Part shown: piece by piece, positions 8,126 through 17,794 of the stretch
How positions within the stretch are numbered: the first letter of the stretch is position 1
Layout of the letters: every line of letters begins with the position of its first letter
NCBI RefSeq assembly: GCF_900104845.1
Contig: NZ_FNSR01000002.1
Coordinates: 248,001-312,000 of the forward strand
Length of the DNA: 64,000 nucleotides
From: Paraburkholderia caballeronis
Lineage (GTDB): Bacteria; Pseudomonadota; Gammaproteobacteria; Burkholderiales; Burkholderiaceae
Direction: 5' to 3'
Made by a program: the position numbers and the translations under genes
Notes under the pieces: generated by a model
The model's input: the letters and a program-made list of their open reading frames with translations, nothing else
Told to the model about the DNA's origin: nothing
Database searches by the model: none

Positions 8126-9354
8126 TGCGCACCTCCTTCGAGCGGCGCGTGCGTCATCGCAAGCGGCACGTACGGTCCGAGATAACCGAGCTTCTGCAAC
8201 TCGTCGAGGAAGCTGTCGAGGATCAGGCCGCCCGCGACGCGCAGTTCCGGCTCGGCCTGCCAGCCGAGCAGCGTCACGCGCCGCCCCTTCACCACCGGGT
8301 TCAGCGAGCCGTCCTCCAGCACCAGGTCGCCGTTCGTGAACACGCGCTGCCCGTCGCCCTCGACGAACCACGCGAGACTGTCCGGCGCGGTCAGGATCGG
8401 CTGCGGCGCGAGGCTGTCCCACGCGAGCAGCGATTCGTTCTCGTAGATCACCGTGTAGGTATGCGCGCCGCTCGTCACGCAGATCCGGCCGACGTCGAAG
8501 CCGCCGCTCGTATCGACGGCCGCCGTGCTGAATTCGCCGGCTTCGGACACGGCCCGCGCGCGGAGCCCGCAACGCGCCGCGAGATAGTCGATCATCTGCG
8601 CCGGCGTGCGGATGTCGCCGGCCGCGACGATCGCGCCGAGTTCGAGCGCGCGCGTGAGCGTGCCGCGGATCGGCGTCGCGCCGCCCAGCTGCGACGGCGT
8701 CATCACCCAGATCGCGAGGCCGCCGAACTGGCCGAACTCGGGATCTCCGACGATCGGCCGCATCATCTGCTCGACGATCACCGACACGTCCTGCTGATGG
8801 CCGGCGTCGCCGCGATTGCCCGACCGCGGCGTCACGTTCAGCTCGACGCACAGGCCGCCCTGGCTGACGAGGAACGCCGGGCGCGGATCGATCTCGCTCG
8901 CGGCGTAGGTCAGCATCGGCAGCGACGGCACCGCGCGGCCCGCGCCGTCCGCGTCGATCACGGCCAGCCCGAGTTTCGCGGCGACGAGGCACGCGACGAC
9001 GAAACCGAGCGCGCCGCTTTCCGGCGGCACGATATAGGCCAGCTTGCGCCCTTCCGACGCGAGCCGGTCGCGCACGTTGCGCACCGCCAGTTCGGGGCCG
9101 GTGGGATATAGCGCCGAATTGATCGCCTCCGGCGCGCCGAGATACGCGACCATCACCGCCTCGCCCTTCGCGTCCGGACCCGACGCTTCCTCGACGCTGA
9201 CCACCTCGACCGTATCGACCGGGTAATAGTCGCCGCGTACGAACTGCGTCGCGAGATGTTGCGCCGATACGATCGTGCCGCCCCCGCCGCTGCCGAAAAA
9301 CGCACCGCCGAGCGCAAGAGACATCAGATCGCGTTGAACCAGTTGTTTTGCCAT
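8122..9354 (-). CDS. DUF917 family protein (S-methyl-thiohydantoin desulfurase-like)
   Basis: A 410-residue protein beginning MAKQLVQRDLMSLALGGAFF and continuing with GSGGGGT, the hallmark start of the DUF917 family, now linked to S-methyl-thiohydantoin desulfurase and often found beside hydantoinases and hydantoin racemases. A Gly-rich element (PPESGALGFVVA) and IDADGAGRAVPSLPM in the first half, and LGAIVAAGDIRTPAQMIDYL in the middle, fit the family. It should act in the cytoplasm on a hydantoin or thiohydantoin ring. The start at 9354 has AAGGA at good spacing. It follows the sigma-54 activator by 110 bases and overlaps the racemase-like gene, so the three may form one transcript. The substrate is an inference from the family. 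Confidence 0.85.
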   Translation of the reverse strand: MAKQLVQRDLMSLALGGAFFGSGGGGTIVSAQHLATQFVRGDYYPVDTVEVVSVEEASGPDAKGEAVMVAYLGAPEAINSALYPTGPELAVRNVRDRLASEGRKLAYIVPPESGALGFVVACLVAAKLGLAVIDADGAGRAVPSLPMLTYAASEIDPRPAFLVSQGGLCVELNVTPRSGNRGDAGHQQDVSVIVEQMMRPIVGDPEFGQFGGLAIWVMTPSQLGGATPIRGTLTRALELGAIVAAGDIRTPAQMIDYLAARCGLRARAVSEAGEFSTAAVDTSGGFDVGRICVTSGAHTYTVIYENESLLAWDSLAPQPILTAPDSLAWFVEGDGQRVFTNGDLVLEDGSLNPVVKGRRVTLLGWQAEPELRVAGGLILDSFLDELQKLGYLGPYVPLAMTHAPLEGGAQ

Positions 9355-9464
9355 TTGCCATCCTTCTCGGGTATTGGGGCTCGCGCCCCGGATTGAGCAA
9401 GCAGGAAACGGGATCAGCGCCAAAGCGCAGGCGGGTCGACGCGAAAAGCGCGGCCCGCGTTCGC

Positions 9465-11771
9465 TCAGGACAACAACGAATGCGAGTGACGCAGTTCGGC
9501 GAGCTTCGCCACGGCGCGCTGCGCGACGGGGCCGGCCTGCAACGGCGGCGTGCCGCGCAGCGCGCGTTCGAGCATCTGGATGCCATCGGCGAGCCGGCCG
9601 ATGCCCGCCAGCAGATCGGCGAGATACGTCGCGGCGGCGATGCGCGCCGGCACCGAGCCGAGCGCCTCCGCCGTCGAGATCGCGCTGCGCAGTTCCTGCT
9701 CGGCCTGCCCGAGTTCGCCGAGCGCATGCAGCGCGCGGGCGCGGACGATCAGCAGTTCGCCCAGGTACACGCGCTCCTGGCGTTCGAGCACGGTGTCGAG
9801 CGCGGCGCGCAGCACCTGTTCGCAGTCGCGGTAGCGGCCCGCGCGCAGCAGCAGTTCGCCGTGATGCCACGCGGTGAACGAATAGAACAGCGCGCCGCCG
9901 TGGCCGATCATCCGGTTGTAGCCGTCGAGCAGCAGCCGCTCGGCTTCGTCGATCGGGCCGTGCGCGCCGAGCCAGCACGCGCGGAACACCTCGCCGACGC
10001 CCTGATAAAACGCGAGCCCGGCGGTTTGCGCCACGCTGACGAGTTCCGCCGCGAGGTCGCCCAGGCGTTCGACGTCGTCGAACAGGCACGCGAGCCATAC
10101 CGCGCCCTGGAGGTTCAGCACGTGCGACAGCGCGTGCTCGTTCGGCAGCCCCGAGCGCGCGATCAGCACGGTCATCGCGTGCCGCGCGCGGTCGTCGGCG
10201 CCGGTCTGATAACAGGCGAGCCCTTCGAAGGTCAGCGCGAGGCCGGCCAGATCGAGGCCCTGCGCGCCGACCCGCCGGTCGTCGAGACCGATGCCGAGCA
10301 GGTTGCCGCGCGCGAGACACGCGAGCGATTCGCTGCTGTCGCCGAGCCAGAACAGCGTGTTGGTCATCGCGACGTGCGCCTCGTCGAGCCGCGCGGGCGC
10401 GTCGATCCGCTGCGCGCGCTGCAACAGGTCCTGCGCGGTCGCGCGCGCGTCGCTCAGTTGCAGCGTCGTCAACTGGGTGGTCCAGATGCCGAACTGCACC
10501 GACGCGAGTTCGCCCGGATCGCAGACGCCGTCGCCCGCCGCGAGCGCGGCCGCGTACGCGGCCGTCGCTTCCGGATAGAGCCAGCCGTGCACGCTGCGCA
10601 GGCTCACCGCCAGCGCGAGATTCGCCTCGAAACGCAGACGCCGCGCATCGGCTTCCTCGCCGCTCTTCAACAGGCTGTCGAGACAGCGGCGCAGCAGCGG
10701 CACCGCTTCGCGGAACTGCGCCGCGCGCACGTGCGCCTCGGCGCGGGCCAGCAGGCGGCGCGCCTCGTCGTCGCGGTCGGCCCGCGCCTTGAGCCGGCGC
10801 TCGACGGTCTTGCGGCTGACGCCCAGCAGCGCGGCCGCCGCGCTCTTGTTGTTGTGGGTGCGTTGAAGCGCGCGATCGATCAGCAGATATTCGGCGGCCG
10901 CGAGCTTGTCGTCGCCGTCGAGCAGCAGCAGCCGGTCGGCCAGTTGCTCGCGCCATTCGCCGCCGACCGTCTCGGTCGCGAGGAACGGGTCGAGCACGTC
11001 GACGTCGACCTGCGTTTCCGGCGCGAGCACGCTGAGCCGGCTGACGAGATTGCGCAACTGCCGCACGTGGCCGGGCCACGCGTGCCGCCGCAGCCGCTGC
11101 ATCGCGGCCGGCGTGAAGTCGATCGCGCGGCGCTGCTGGGCGGCGAAGTGTTTGACGAGCGCGGGAATGTCCTCGCCGCGCTGATCGAGGCCGGGCACCG
11201 CGAGCACGAACACCGCGAGCCGGTAATAGAGGTCCTCGCGAAAGCCGCCCGCGTGCGCCGCGTCGCGCAGATCGCGATGGGTGGCGGCGACCACCCGCCC
11301 TTCGAAGCGCAGCGAGGCCGATGCGCCGATCGGGCGAAAGCTGCCGGTTTCGAGCACGCGCAGCAGCTTCGGCTGCATGGCGAGCGGCAGTTCGCCGATC
11401 TCGTCGAGAAACAGCGTGCCGCGGCCGACCTGCTGGAACACGCCGGCCCGGGTCTCCGACGCGCCGGTGAACGCGCCGCGCACATGGCCGAACAGTTCGG
11501 CCTCGACCAGGTTTTCGGGAATCGCGCCGCAGTTCACGTCGACGAACGGTTCGTCGGGCGTCTCGCTGCGCGCGTGAATGCGGCGTGCGACGACCTCCTT
11601 GCCGGACCCGGTCGGCCCGGTGACGAGCAACGCATGCCGCGTCGGCGCGACGCGGTCGACCATCTGGATCAGTTGCTGGAGCGCCGGCGACTCGCCGACG
11701 AGCAGTGGTTCCGCCGACGGGCGCGACACCGCTCCGGCGCTGAACGGCAACGCGCTGCGCGGTGCGTTCAT
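9465..11771 (-). CDS. Sigma-54 activator with internal Fis-type HTH and long C-terminal repeat domain
   Basis: A 768-residue protein. The AAA+ domain (about 25-265) has Walker A GPTGSGKE at 52-59, the sigma-54 contact loop GAFTGA at 99-104, Walker B LFLDEIGE at 120-127 and WPGHVRQLRN near 232-241. A Fis-type helix-turn-helix (AAALLGVSRKTVERRLKAR) follows at about 296-330. There is no N-terminal receiver or GAF domain; instead about 435 residues after the HTH form helical repeats resembling TPR units as in MalT-like regulators. Control by ligand or partner binding to this tail is likely. Dyads and a -24/-12 site lie about 2.3 kb downstream before the unknown/M61 operon, the probable target. 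The ATG at 11771 was chosen because the AAA+ domain begins shortly after it. Confidence 0.92.
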   Translation of the reverse strand: MNAPRSALPFSAGAVSRPSAEPLLVGESPALQQLIQMVDRVAPTRHALLVTGPTGSGKEVVARRIHARSETPDEPFVDVNCGAIPENLVEAELFGHVRGAFTGASETRAGVFQQVGRGTLFLDEIGELPLAMQPKLLRVLETGSFRPIGASASLRFEGRVVAATHRDLRDAAHAGGFREDLYYRLAVFVLAVPGLDQRGEDIPALVKHFAAQQRRAIDFTPAAMQRLRRHAWPGHVRQLRNLVSRLSVLAPETQVDVDVLDPFLATETVGGEWREQLADRLLLLDGDDKLAAAEYLLIDRALQRTHNNKSAAAALLGVSRKTVERRLKARADRDDEARRLLARAEAHVRAAQFREAVPLLRRCLDSLLKSGEEADARRLRFEANLALAVSLRSVHGWLYPEATAAYAAALAAGDGVCDPGELASVQFGIWTTQLTTLQLSDARATAQDLLQRAQRIDAPARLDEAHVAMTNTLFWLGDSSESLACLARGNLLGIGLDDRRVGAQGLDLAGLALTFEGLACYQTGADDRARHAMTVLIARSGLPNEHALSHVLNLQGAVWLACLFDDVERLGDLAAELVSVAQTAGLAFYQGVGEVFRACWLGAHGPIDEAERLLLDGYNRMIGHGGALFYSFTAWHHGELLLRAGRYRDCEQVLRAALDTVLERQERVYLGELLIVRARALHALGELGQAEQELRSAISTAEALGSVPARIAAATYLADLLAGIGRLADGIQMLERALRGTPPLQAGPVAQRAVAKLAELRHSHSLLS

Positions 11772-12277
11772 CGCCGGACTCCGGCTCGCCGTGGCGGGAT
11801 ATCCGACTTCAGCGCTGCGAACCGACGACGGAATGCACGTTGCCACGCCATGAACTTCACTCCGGAGACAATTTTTCCAGCGACGCCAGCCGGCCTCCGT
11901 TGCTTTGCGCGCGGCGGCCGGCGTCGTCATTCCGTGAATTTCGCGGCCCGCCGTCATTCAGCGGGCATCGCATTGATACCCATTCATACCGTATCGCCCT
12001 GCATTATCGGCGCACGGTGCATTTTCTTTAATTTAATCTATTCGCATCGTTTTACAGTGACACGAAATATTCGCAAAGCGGGCGAATATGGCGTGTTAGC
12101 CGTGGAGTATTCCACACGCGCCGATCGTCCGTTTTGCTGAACGGCGGCAAGCGTTTTACACGGCTTTTATCCAACCCAATTAATGGGATTTCCCGATTAT
12201 CGGGAATACCACGGCAATCGAAGTTTTTGCCATGCCGATGCCGACGTCGATGCCAACGGCAGGCCGCCCCGCGCGCC
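11772..12277. other. Intergenic region, 506 bp, AT-richer than neighbours
   Basis: This region lies between the sigma-54 activator start and the FecR stop. It contains AT-rich stretches around 12020-12120, unusual for this window, which probably hold the activator's promoter, although I could not settle on one -35/-10 pair. A perfect small dyad (TTCCCGA-TTA-TCGGGAA) lies at 12190-12206, about 70 bases after the fecR-like stop, and may be a weak hairpin or an operator. No credible gene was seen. Confidence 0.5.
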
Positions 12278-13252
12278 CTACCGGCGCGAAGCGATCACGA
12301 CCGTGCCGTCCTGCCTGCGCGACACGACCACCGGCGCGACGTGAGGCAGCATGTCGAGCAGCCGGTCCGGGTCCGCGCTCGAAAAACTGCCGGTGATCCG
12401 CGGCTCGCCGGCGCGCGGATCGGCGAGGACGATCGGCTTCGAACGATAACGCTGAAGATCCCTGACGACTTCGGACAGCGGCGTGCCGTTGAACTGGAAA
12501 CGCTGGTCCTTCCAGCTCACCAGGTCGTCGAACGACGACGGATCGACACGGGTGATCGTGTCGCCATCGACCTTGAGCGCCTGGCTCGCATCGAGACGCA
12601 CCGACGCCGGATTGCCGGCCCGGGTGACTTCGACGCTGCCTTCGAGAACCGCGACGCTGACGCGGTCGTCGTCCAGCCGGTGCACGCTGAAGCGCGTGCC
12701 GAGATCGCGGATGTCGGTGGTCCCGGCGGACACGCGAAACGGACGCCACGGGCTATGCGTGACGGAGAACAGCGCCTCGCCGGATTCGAGCGTCCATTCA
12801 CGCGAACGCAGCCGGTTGACGAAACGGCCGGCGGTGTTCGTGTTCAACAGGACTTCGCTGCCGTCGTCCAGATAGACCGTGCGCTGCTGCCCGATCTCGG
12901 ACGAGACTTCCTGCCGGGACAACGCGGGATTGATCGCCCACAGCGCCGACGCCGCCACGGCGAGCGCCAGCAGACTGGTCTGCAACGAGCGGCGCCACGG
13001 GATGGCCCGCACCGGTTCAGGCTTCGCCGCGACATCGGAAGCGCGGACGTAGCGCATCTGCAGGCCGGACAGGTTCCGGTCCAGCGCGCGGTCCGCGGCT
13101 TCGAGTTTCTGCAGGTAGGCCTGGTGCTCGCGGCTCCGGCTGGCCCACTCGTTCAGTTCGGCCCTGGCCGATGCCCTCTGCGCCGTGTCACCGAACTGCA
13201 TGGACACGAGAAGGCTTTCGGCATGGTCCTGCTCTGAAGGGCTTAGAGGCAT
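12278..13252 (-). CDS. FecR-type anti-sigma / sigma regulator
   Basis: A 324-residue protein with the FecR layout: a cytoplasmic N-terminal domain with LNEWASRSREHQAYLQKLEAAD (about 30-52), one membrane segment (SLLALAVAASALWAI near 92-107), then a periplasmic FecR domain with the typical TVYLDDGSEVLLNTNTA and RDLGTRFSVH stretches and a short secretin-like C-terminus. FecR proteins sense the N-terminal signalling domain of a TonB-dependent receptor in the periplasm and control the partner ECF sigma factor. The gene follows the sigma factor by 46 bases on the same strand. The only receptor in the window with a visible signalling (STN) domain is the one at 22949-25267. Confidence 0.92.
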   Translation of the reverse strand: MPLSPSEQDHAESLLVSMQFGDTAQRASARAELNEWASRSREHQAYLQKLEAADRALDRNLSGLQMRYVRASDVAAKPEPVRAIPWRRSLQTSLLALAVAASALWAINPALSRQEVSSEIGQQRTVYLDDGSEVLLNTNTAGRFVNRLRSREWTLESGEALFSVTHSPWRPFRVSAGTTDIRDLGTRFSVHRLDDDRVSVAVLEGSVEVTRAGNPASVRLDASQALKVDGDTITRVDPSSFDDLVSWKDQRFQFNGTPLSEVVRDLQRYRSKPIVLADPRAGEPRITGSFSSADPDRLLDMLPHVAPVVVSRRQDGTVVIASRR

Positions 13253-13298
13253 GGTTGACCGGCATGAATTGAACGAAACCGCGCAGCAAAGCCGCGCG

Positions 13299-13799
13299 TT
13301 ACGACTGCGTCACCTCCCGGCATGCGCGCATCGCCTGCATCAGATACTTGTGCACGACGGCGGCGCTGACGCCCATCTCCGCAGCGGCCTCTTCATAGGA
13401 TAGCCCACGGAGCTTGCACAGGACAAACGCTTCCCGGCAACGCGGCGCCAGTCCGTCCAGGACGTCGCACAGCTTCATGAGTAGCTGACGGCTCACGGCT
13501 TGCTGCTCCGGATCTATCTCGTAGTGGCCGTATTCGTCGGGCTCCTCGTCGGCTTCGCCTGAAGCATGAAACGACTCCCACAACACGAGCGAACGCCGGC
13601 GCAACTGGTCGACGCGAAGGCCGCGCGCGATGCTGAACAGCAAGCCGCGCGGCGACTGCACTTCATGGGTCTGCGCGTAGACCAGCGCCCGTTCGAACGA
13701 CGACTGCGCCACGTCCTTCGCATCGTCCACGTTAAGCTCGCGTGACAAGGTGCGCAGCAGTTCCCGATAACCGTTCACCAACTCATCGACGAAATTCAT
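13299..13799 (-). CDS. FecI-type ECF RNA polymerase sigma factor
   Basis: A 166-residue ECF sigma factor. Region 2 shows DDAKDVAQSSFERALVYA and GLLFSIARGLRVDQLRRR; region 4 shows LAPRCREAFVLCKLRGLSYEEAAAEMGVSAAVVHKYL, the FecI subfamily pattern including the HKYL ending. It should direct RNA polymerase to promoters of a TonB-dependent uptake system when its partner FecR protein is triggered. I chose ATG 13799; a GTG two codons earlier is also possible, and GGAG lies 10 or 4 bases upstream respectively. It pairs with the FecR gene 46 bases downstream. Unusually the matching receptor is not directly behind FecR. Confidence 0.93.
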   Translation of the reverse strand: MNFVDELVNGYRELLRTLSRELNVDDAKDVAQSSFERALVYAQTHEVQSPRGLLFSIARGLRVDQLRRRSLVLWESFHASGEADEEPDEYGHYEIDPEQQAVSRQLLMKLCDVLDGLAPRCREAFVLCKLRGLSYEEAAAEMGVSAAVVHKYLMQAMRACREVTQS

Positions 13800-14782
13800 T
13801 ATCACACGACTCCAGACACGGGCGACGCGCCTTCATGCAGGCGGTATTCTTTTTTGGACCCCGCGGACCGCGAGGACGATGGCGCGAAAGCGGCACTGCG
13901 TGTCCGTCTGCGCGACGGCTCTCCTTGCGGAGCCTTTCGGGCCGGCTATCGTGCCCCGGCCGGAACCGGATGCAAACGAATATCGCGTCACGACCAGAGC
14001 AGCGAGATCACGTTTGCGCCGGCTGCGCAGGCGTCCGCGGCCGGCGCGCGCTTAACGCGGCGCGGCGGCACGGACAGGTATTGCAGGAGCCCCTGTTCAG
14101 CGAATCCGCCGTGTTATTGCCCTCGCGGCGGGATTCATTTCGTTCGGAGCGAAGTGCGGAACGACGCTTCCATTTCCATTACAGCAACACCCATGCCAGG
14201 TTGCGTCGATCCCTCGGGTCGCGGGCAATGGCGTGGGTCGGCGACACCGCTGACAAGAGGCGTTTACCGGCGCGAATGCGCGGAGAAGGCGCGCCGGCAA
14301 GCACCGGCGCGGCTTCGCGTCATGTCACGGACAGGCGGGTCATTCGATGTGTCCGGCAAACGTCGTGCGCTTGCCGCGACCGGCCTGTTTCGACGGCTGC
14401 ACTGTGATGCGGCAAACGGCGATCGCCGGGCCGGCAGCCGCACCAACGAGAGGCAATGCGGCGTCGCGAAGGGGTGACTAAGCATCGTGAAGATGCCTGC
14501 ATACAGGCACTCGATGACGTCGGGCGCGATCCCTCGCGCACAACGGCGTGGAATCCTCAACGAATCGGGAAGGACGACTTGGCTCGCGGGGAGCCGCCGT
14601 TGACCGGAGATGACGCGCGGGTCGTATCGATGCCGCGCGCGAACGCGCGACGAGCGGAACGATTGTTTTCGATGATCGCGATTCCGCGTTGTCAACGCTC
14701 ATGGAAACCGGGCGATTCGAAGCGGCGATAGCGCGGCTCGCCGTCCGTCAACCGGCAAACCGCGCAATCGACCTCACGCGTC
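13800..14782. other. Long non-coding stretch (about 980 bp) between TldE and FecI-type genes
   Basis: No convincing gene is visible on either strand. Short open frames of 140-220 codons exist in several frames at once, but they are arginine-rich, lack ribosome binding sites and show no motif. Base composition is less GC-biased than in the flanking genes and there is no third-position pattern. It may be the decayed remains of a gene, or an unusually long leader and promoter region for the sigma factor gene. No terminator hairpin with a T tract was seen after tldE. Confidence 0.5.
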
Positions 14783-16159
14783 TCAACGGCCCGCGATCGT
14801 CATCTGCTCGATCAGCACCGAACCCGTTTCATGGCTTCCGCGCACGATCGTATCGGCGCCGATCGCGACGATCTGCCGGAACATGTCCTGCAACGTGCTC
14901 GCGACCGTGATCCCCTCGACCGGATACTGGATCGCGCCGTTCTCCACCCAGAAGCCGGCCGCGCCGCACGAATAATCGCCGGTCACGAAATTGACGCCGT
15001 GCCCCATCAGTTCCGTCAGCAGCAGGCCGGTGCCCATCCGCTTCAACATCGCGTCGAAGTCGTCGTCGCCGCGCGTGATCGAACTGCGCAACGCGAGGTT
15101 GTGCGCGCCGCCGGCGTTGCCGGTGCTCCGCATGCCGAGCTTGCGCGCCGTATAACTCGACAGGAAATAACCTTCGACGATGCCGTCCTGCACGACGTGA
15201 CGCGCGCGCGTGCGCACGCCCTCGCGGTCGAACGGCGCGCTGCCCGGCGCGCGCGGGATGTGCGGGTCCTCGACGATCTGCACGTGCGGCGCGAATACCG
15301 GCTTGCCGAGGCTGTCGACGAGGAACGACGCGTGGCGATACAGCAAACCGCCGCTCGCTGCCTGAACGAACGCGCCGAGCAGATTGCCCGCGAGCGCCGC
15401 CTCGAACAGCACCGGCGCGTTGCGGGTGTCGAGGCCGCGCGCGCCGAGACGCGCCAATGCCCGCTCGGCCGCGCGGCGGCCGACCGACTCCGGCGACGCG
15501 AGATCGTCCGCGCTGCGCTGCGCGCTGTACCAGTGGCCGCCCTGCATGTCGAGACCGCTGCCCGCGATCGGCGTGCAGGCGATGGCGTTGCGCGAATCCG
15601 GATAACCGCCGACAAAACCGTGCGACGTGGCAAGCACGAATTGCCGCTGTTGCGCGGATACGTTCGCGCCGTCCGAATTGCGGATCTCCGCGCCGGCCGC
15701 GAACGCGGCCTCCTCCGCGCGGCGCGCGATCTCCACCGCGTCGTCGGCGGACAGCGGCCACGGGTGGTACAGGTCCAGGTCGCGCGGTGCGGTTTCGAGC
15801 AGTTCGACGTCGGCGAGGCCGGCCGCGTCGTCCACGCTCGTGAAGCGCGCGATGTTGCAGGCGGCCGCGACCGCGTCCTTCAGCGACGCGGACGAAAAAT
15901 CCGACGTGCTGGCCGTGCCGCGCTGCTGGCCGATGAAGACCGTGACGTCGAGCTGCTTGTCGCGGTTCTGCTCGATCGTCTCGACTTCGCCGCGCCGCAC
16001 CGAGACCGACAGGCCATCGGATTCGGAGATTTCCGCGTATGCGTCGGTCGCGCCCAATGCGCGCGCATGCCGGAGCATGTCGGAAGCGATGTCCTGCAAC
16101 TGGTCCAGCGCATAGATGAAACGACGCGCGTGCGCGTCGAGGTTGATAGCCGTTGTCAT
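14783..16159 (-). CDS. pmbA: TldE/PmbA-family metalloprotease subunit
   Basis: A 458-residue protein of the TldD/PmbA (U62) family, the partner subunit without the zinc motif. Family features include ATDAYAEISESDGLSVSVRRGEVETIEQ near 40-65, the central SSYTARKLGMRSTGNAGGAHNL and the C-terminal TGDYSCGAAGFWVENGAIQYPVEGITVA. TldE forms a heterodimer with TldD; in Escherichia coli the complex trims the leader of microcin B17 and degrades CcdA. It follows tldD by 106 bases on the same strand, the last gene of the TonB-linked operon. The ATG at 16159 starts directly before the conserved domain. The TldD-TldE pair in one operon supports an active heterodimer here rather than an orphan homologue. 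Confidence 0.92.
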   Translation of the reverse strand: MTTAINLDAHARRFIYALDQLQDIASDMLRHARALGATDAYAEISESDGLSVSVRRGEVETIEQNRDKQLDVTVFIGQQRGTASTSDFSSASLKDAVAAACNIARFTSVDDAAGLADVELLETAPRDLDLYHPWPLSADDAVEIARRAEEAAFAAGAEIRNSDGANVSAQQRQFVLATSHGFVGGYPDSRNAIACTPIAGSGLDMQGGHWYSAQRSADDLASPESVGRRAAERALARLGARGLDTRNAPVLFEAALAGNLLGAFVQAASGGLLYRHASFLVDSLGKPVFAPHVQIVEDPHIPRAPGSAPFDREGVRTRARHVVQDGIVEGYFLSSYTARKLGMRSTGNAGGAHNLALRSSITRGDDDFDAMLKRMGTGLLLTELMGHGVNFVTGDYSCGAAGFWVENGAIQYPVEGITVASTLQDMFRQIVAIGADTIVRGSHETGSVLIEQMTIAGR

Positions 16160-16265
16160 GGTGTCCGTTCGCGGGCCGTTCGCCCGCGTGTCGCAAGTTG
16201 GAAAAGCGGCGGCGCGCGCGTTGCCGACTTCACCGCAGACGCGAACGCGCACGCCCGCCGACGCG

Positions 16266-17735
16266 TCAGCGCGTGCCGCCGACCGTCATCTGATCGATCC
16301 GCAGCGTCGGCTGGCCGAGTCCCACCGGCACGCTCTGCCCGAGTTTTCCGCATACGCCCACGCCGCGATCGAGCGCCATGTCGTTGCCGATCATGCTCAC
16401 GTACTTCAGCGCCTGCGGACCGCTGCCGATCAGCGTCGCGCCCTTCACCGGATACGTGATCCGGCCGTCCTCGATCAGGTACGCCTCGGACGCGGAGAAC
16501 ACGAAATTGCCGGTCGTGATGTCGACCTGGCCGCCGCCGAATTTCGCCGCGTACAACCCGTGCTGCACCGACTCGACGATCTCGCGCGGGTCCTTGTCGC
16601 CGTTCAGCATGTACGTGTTGGTCATGCGCGGCATCGGCAGCGTGGCATACGATTCGCGCCGCGCATTGCCCGTCACCGGCACGTTCAGCAGGCGCGCGCT
16701 CAACGTGTCGTGCAGGTAGCCGGTCAGGATGCCGTCCTCGATCAGCGTCGTGCATTGGGTCGGATTGCCTTCGTCGTCGATGCCGAGCGAGCCGCGATGT
16801 TCCGGCAGCGTGCCGTCGTCGACCACCGTCACGCCCGCCGCCGCGACCCGCTCGCCGAGCCGTCCCGCGAACGCCGACGAGCCCTTGCGGATCGCGTCGC
16901 CCTCCAGGCCGTGGCCGACCGCTTCGTGCAGCAGCACGCCGGGCAGGCCCGGCCCGAGGACGACCGTCATCGCGCCGGCCGGCGCGGGCCGCGCGTCGAG
17001 GTTGGTCAGCGCGACGTGGACCGCTTCGTCGACATAACCCGCGAGCACGTCGTCGCTGAAGCGGCCGTAGTCGAAGCGGCCGCCGCCGCCGCCCGCGCCC
17101 TCGCCGCGGCGGCCGTCCTGCGCGGCGATCACCATCACGGACAGCCGCACCATCGGACGCACGTCGGCCGCGATCACGCCGTCGCTGCGCGCGACCAGCA
17201 TCACGTCGTACGTGCCCGCAAGGCTCGCCATCACCTGCTGGATGCGCGGATCGCGACTGCGCGCCATCTGCTCGACGCGCGTCAGGATCTCGACCTTCGC
17301 GGCCGCGTCGAGCGACGCGAGCGGATCGACGCCCCGGTACAGGTCGCGGCCCGCCACGGGCCTGAACGCCGACGCGGGCCGGACCTTCTGCGCGCCGCCG
17401 CCGGCTTTCGCGATCGCCGTGGTCGCCGCGGCGGCCTGGCGGATCGCCGCGAGCGTCAGGTCGTCGGAATACGCGAACGCCGTGCGGTCGCCCGACACCG
17501 CGCGCACGCCGACGCCCTGGTCGATGCTGAAGCGGCCCGACTGCACGATGCCGTTTTCGAGAGTCCACGCTTCGTTGCGGGTGAACTGGAAATAAAGGTC
17601 GGCGTAGTCGCAGTCGCGAGCGGCGAAGACGCCGGCCAGCAAGCCGCCAAGCACGGTTTCGTCGTGACCGTACGGCGCAAGCAGGATATCGGTCGCGACG
17701 GCCAGGTGTCCGAGGCCGGGTTCGATGAGGTTCAT
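16266..17735 (-). CDS. tldD: TldD-family zinc metalloprotease
   Basis: A 489-residue TldD. The zinc motif HEAVGH (270-275, in LLHEAVGHGLEGD) is intact, and the C-terminal strands NPTQCTTLIEDGILTGYLHDTLSARLL and TNTYMLNGDKDPREIVESV match TldD closely. With TldE it forms a barrel-shaped protease that accepts unfolded peptides. A Gly-rich insertion (GEGAGGGGGRFDYG, about 211-224) is visible. It lies 59 bases after the thioredoxin-fold gene. Housekeeping TldD genes usually stand apart from TonB systems; presence in this operon suggests it processes an imported peptide or protein, which is my inference. Confidence 0.94.
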   Translation of the reverse strand: MNLIEPGLGHLAVATDILLAPYGHDETVLGGLLAGVFAARDCDYADLYFQFTRNEAWTLENGIVQSGRFSIDQGVGVRAVSGDRTAFAYSDDLTLAAIRQAAAATTAIAKAGGGAQKVRPASAFRPVAGRDLYRGVDPLASLDAAAKVEILTRVEQMARSRDPRIQQVMASLAGTYDVMLVARSDGVIAADVRPMVRLSVMVIAAQDGRRGEGAGGGGGRFDYGRFSDDVLAGYVDEAVHVALTNLDARPAPAGAMTVVLGPGLPGVLLHEAVGHGLEGDAIRKGSSAFAGRLGERVAAAGVTVVDDGTLPEHRGSLGIDDEGNPTQCTTLIEDGILTGYLHDTLSARLLNVPVTGNARRESYATLPMPRMTNTYMLNGDKDPREIVESVQHGLYAAKFGGGQVDITTGNFVFSASEAYLIEDGRITYPVKGATLIGSGPQALKYVSMIGNDMALDRGVGVCGKLGQSVPVGLGQPTLRIDQMTVGGTR

Positions 17736-17794
17736 GGCGGAAAGGTAAGAGTGATAGACAGGGATAAACGGCGCGGAAACGCGTTCACCCCGCT

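Noticed and set aside
13742..14700. Possible genes of 140-220 codons in the gap between tldE and the sigma factor gene
   Set aside because: Several frames are open at once on both strands with no motif, ribosome site or hydrophobic pattern, as expected for chance in GC-rich DNA.
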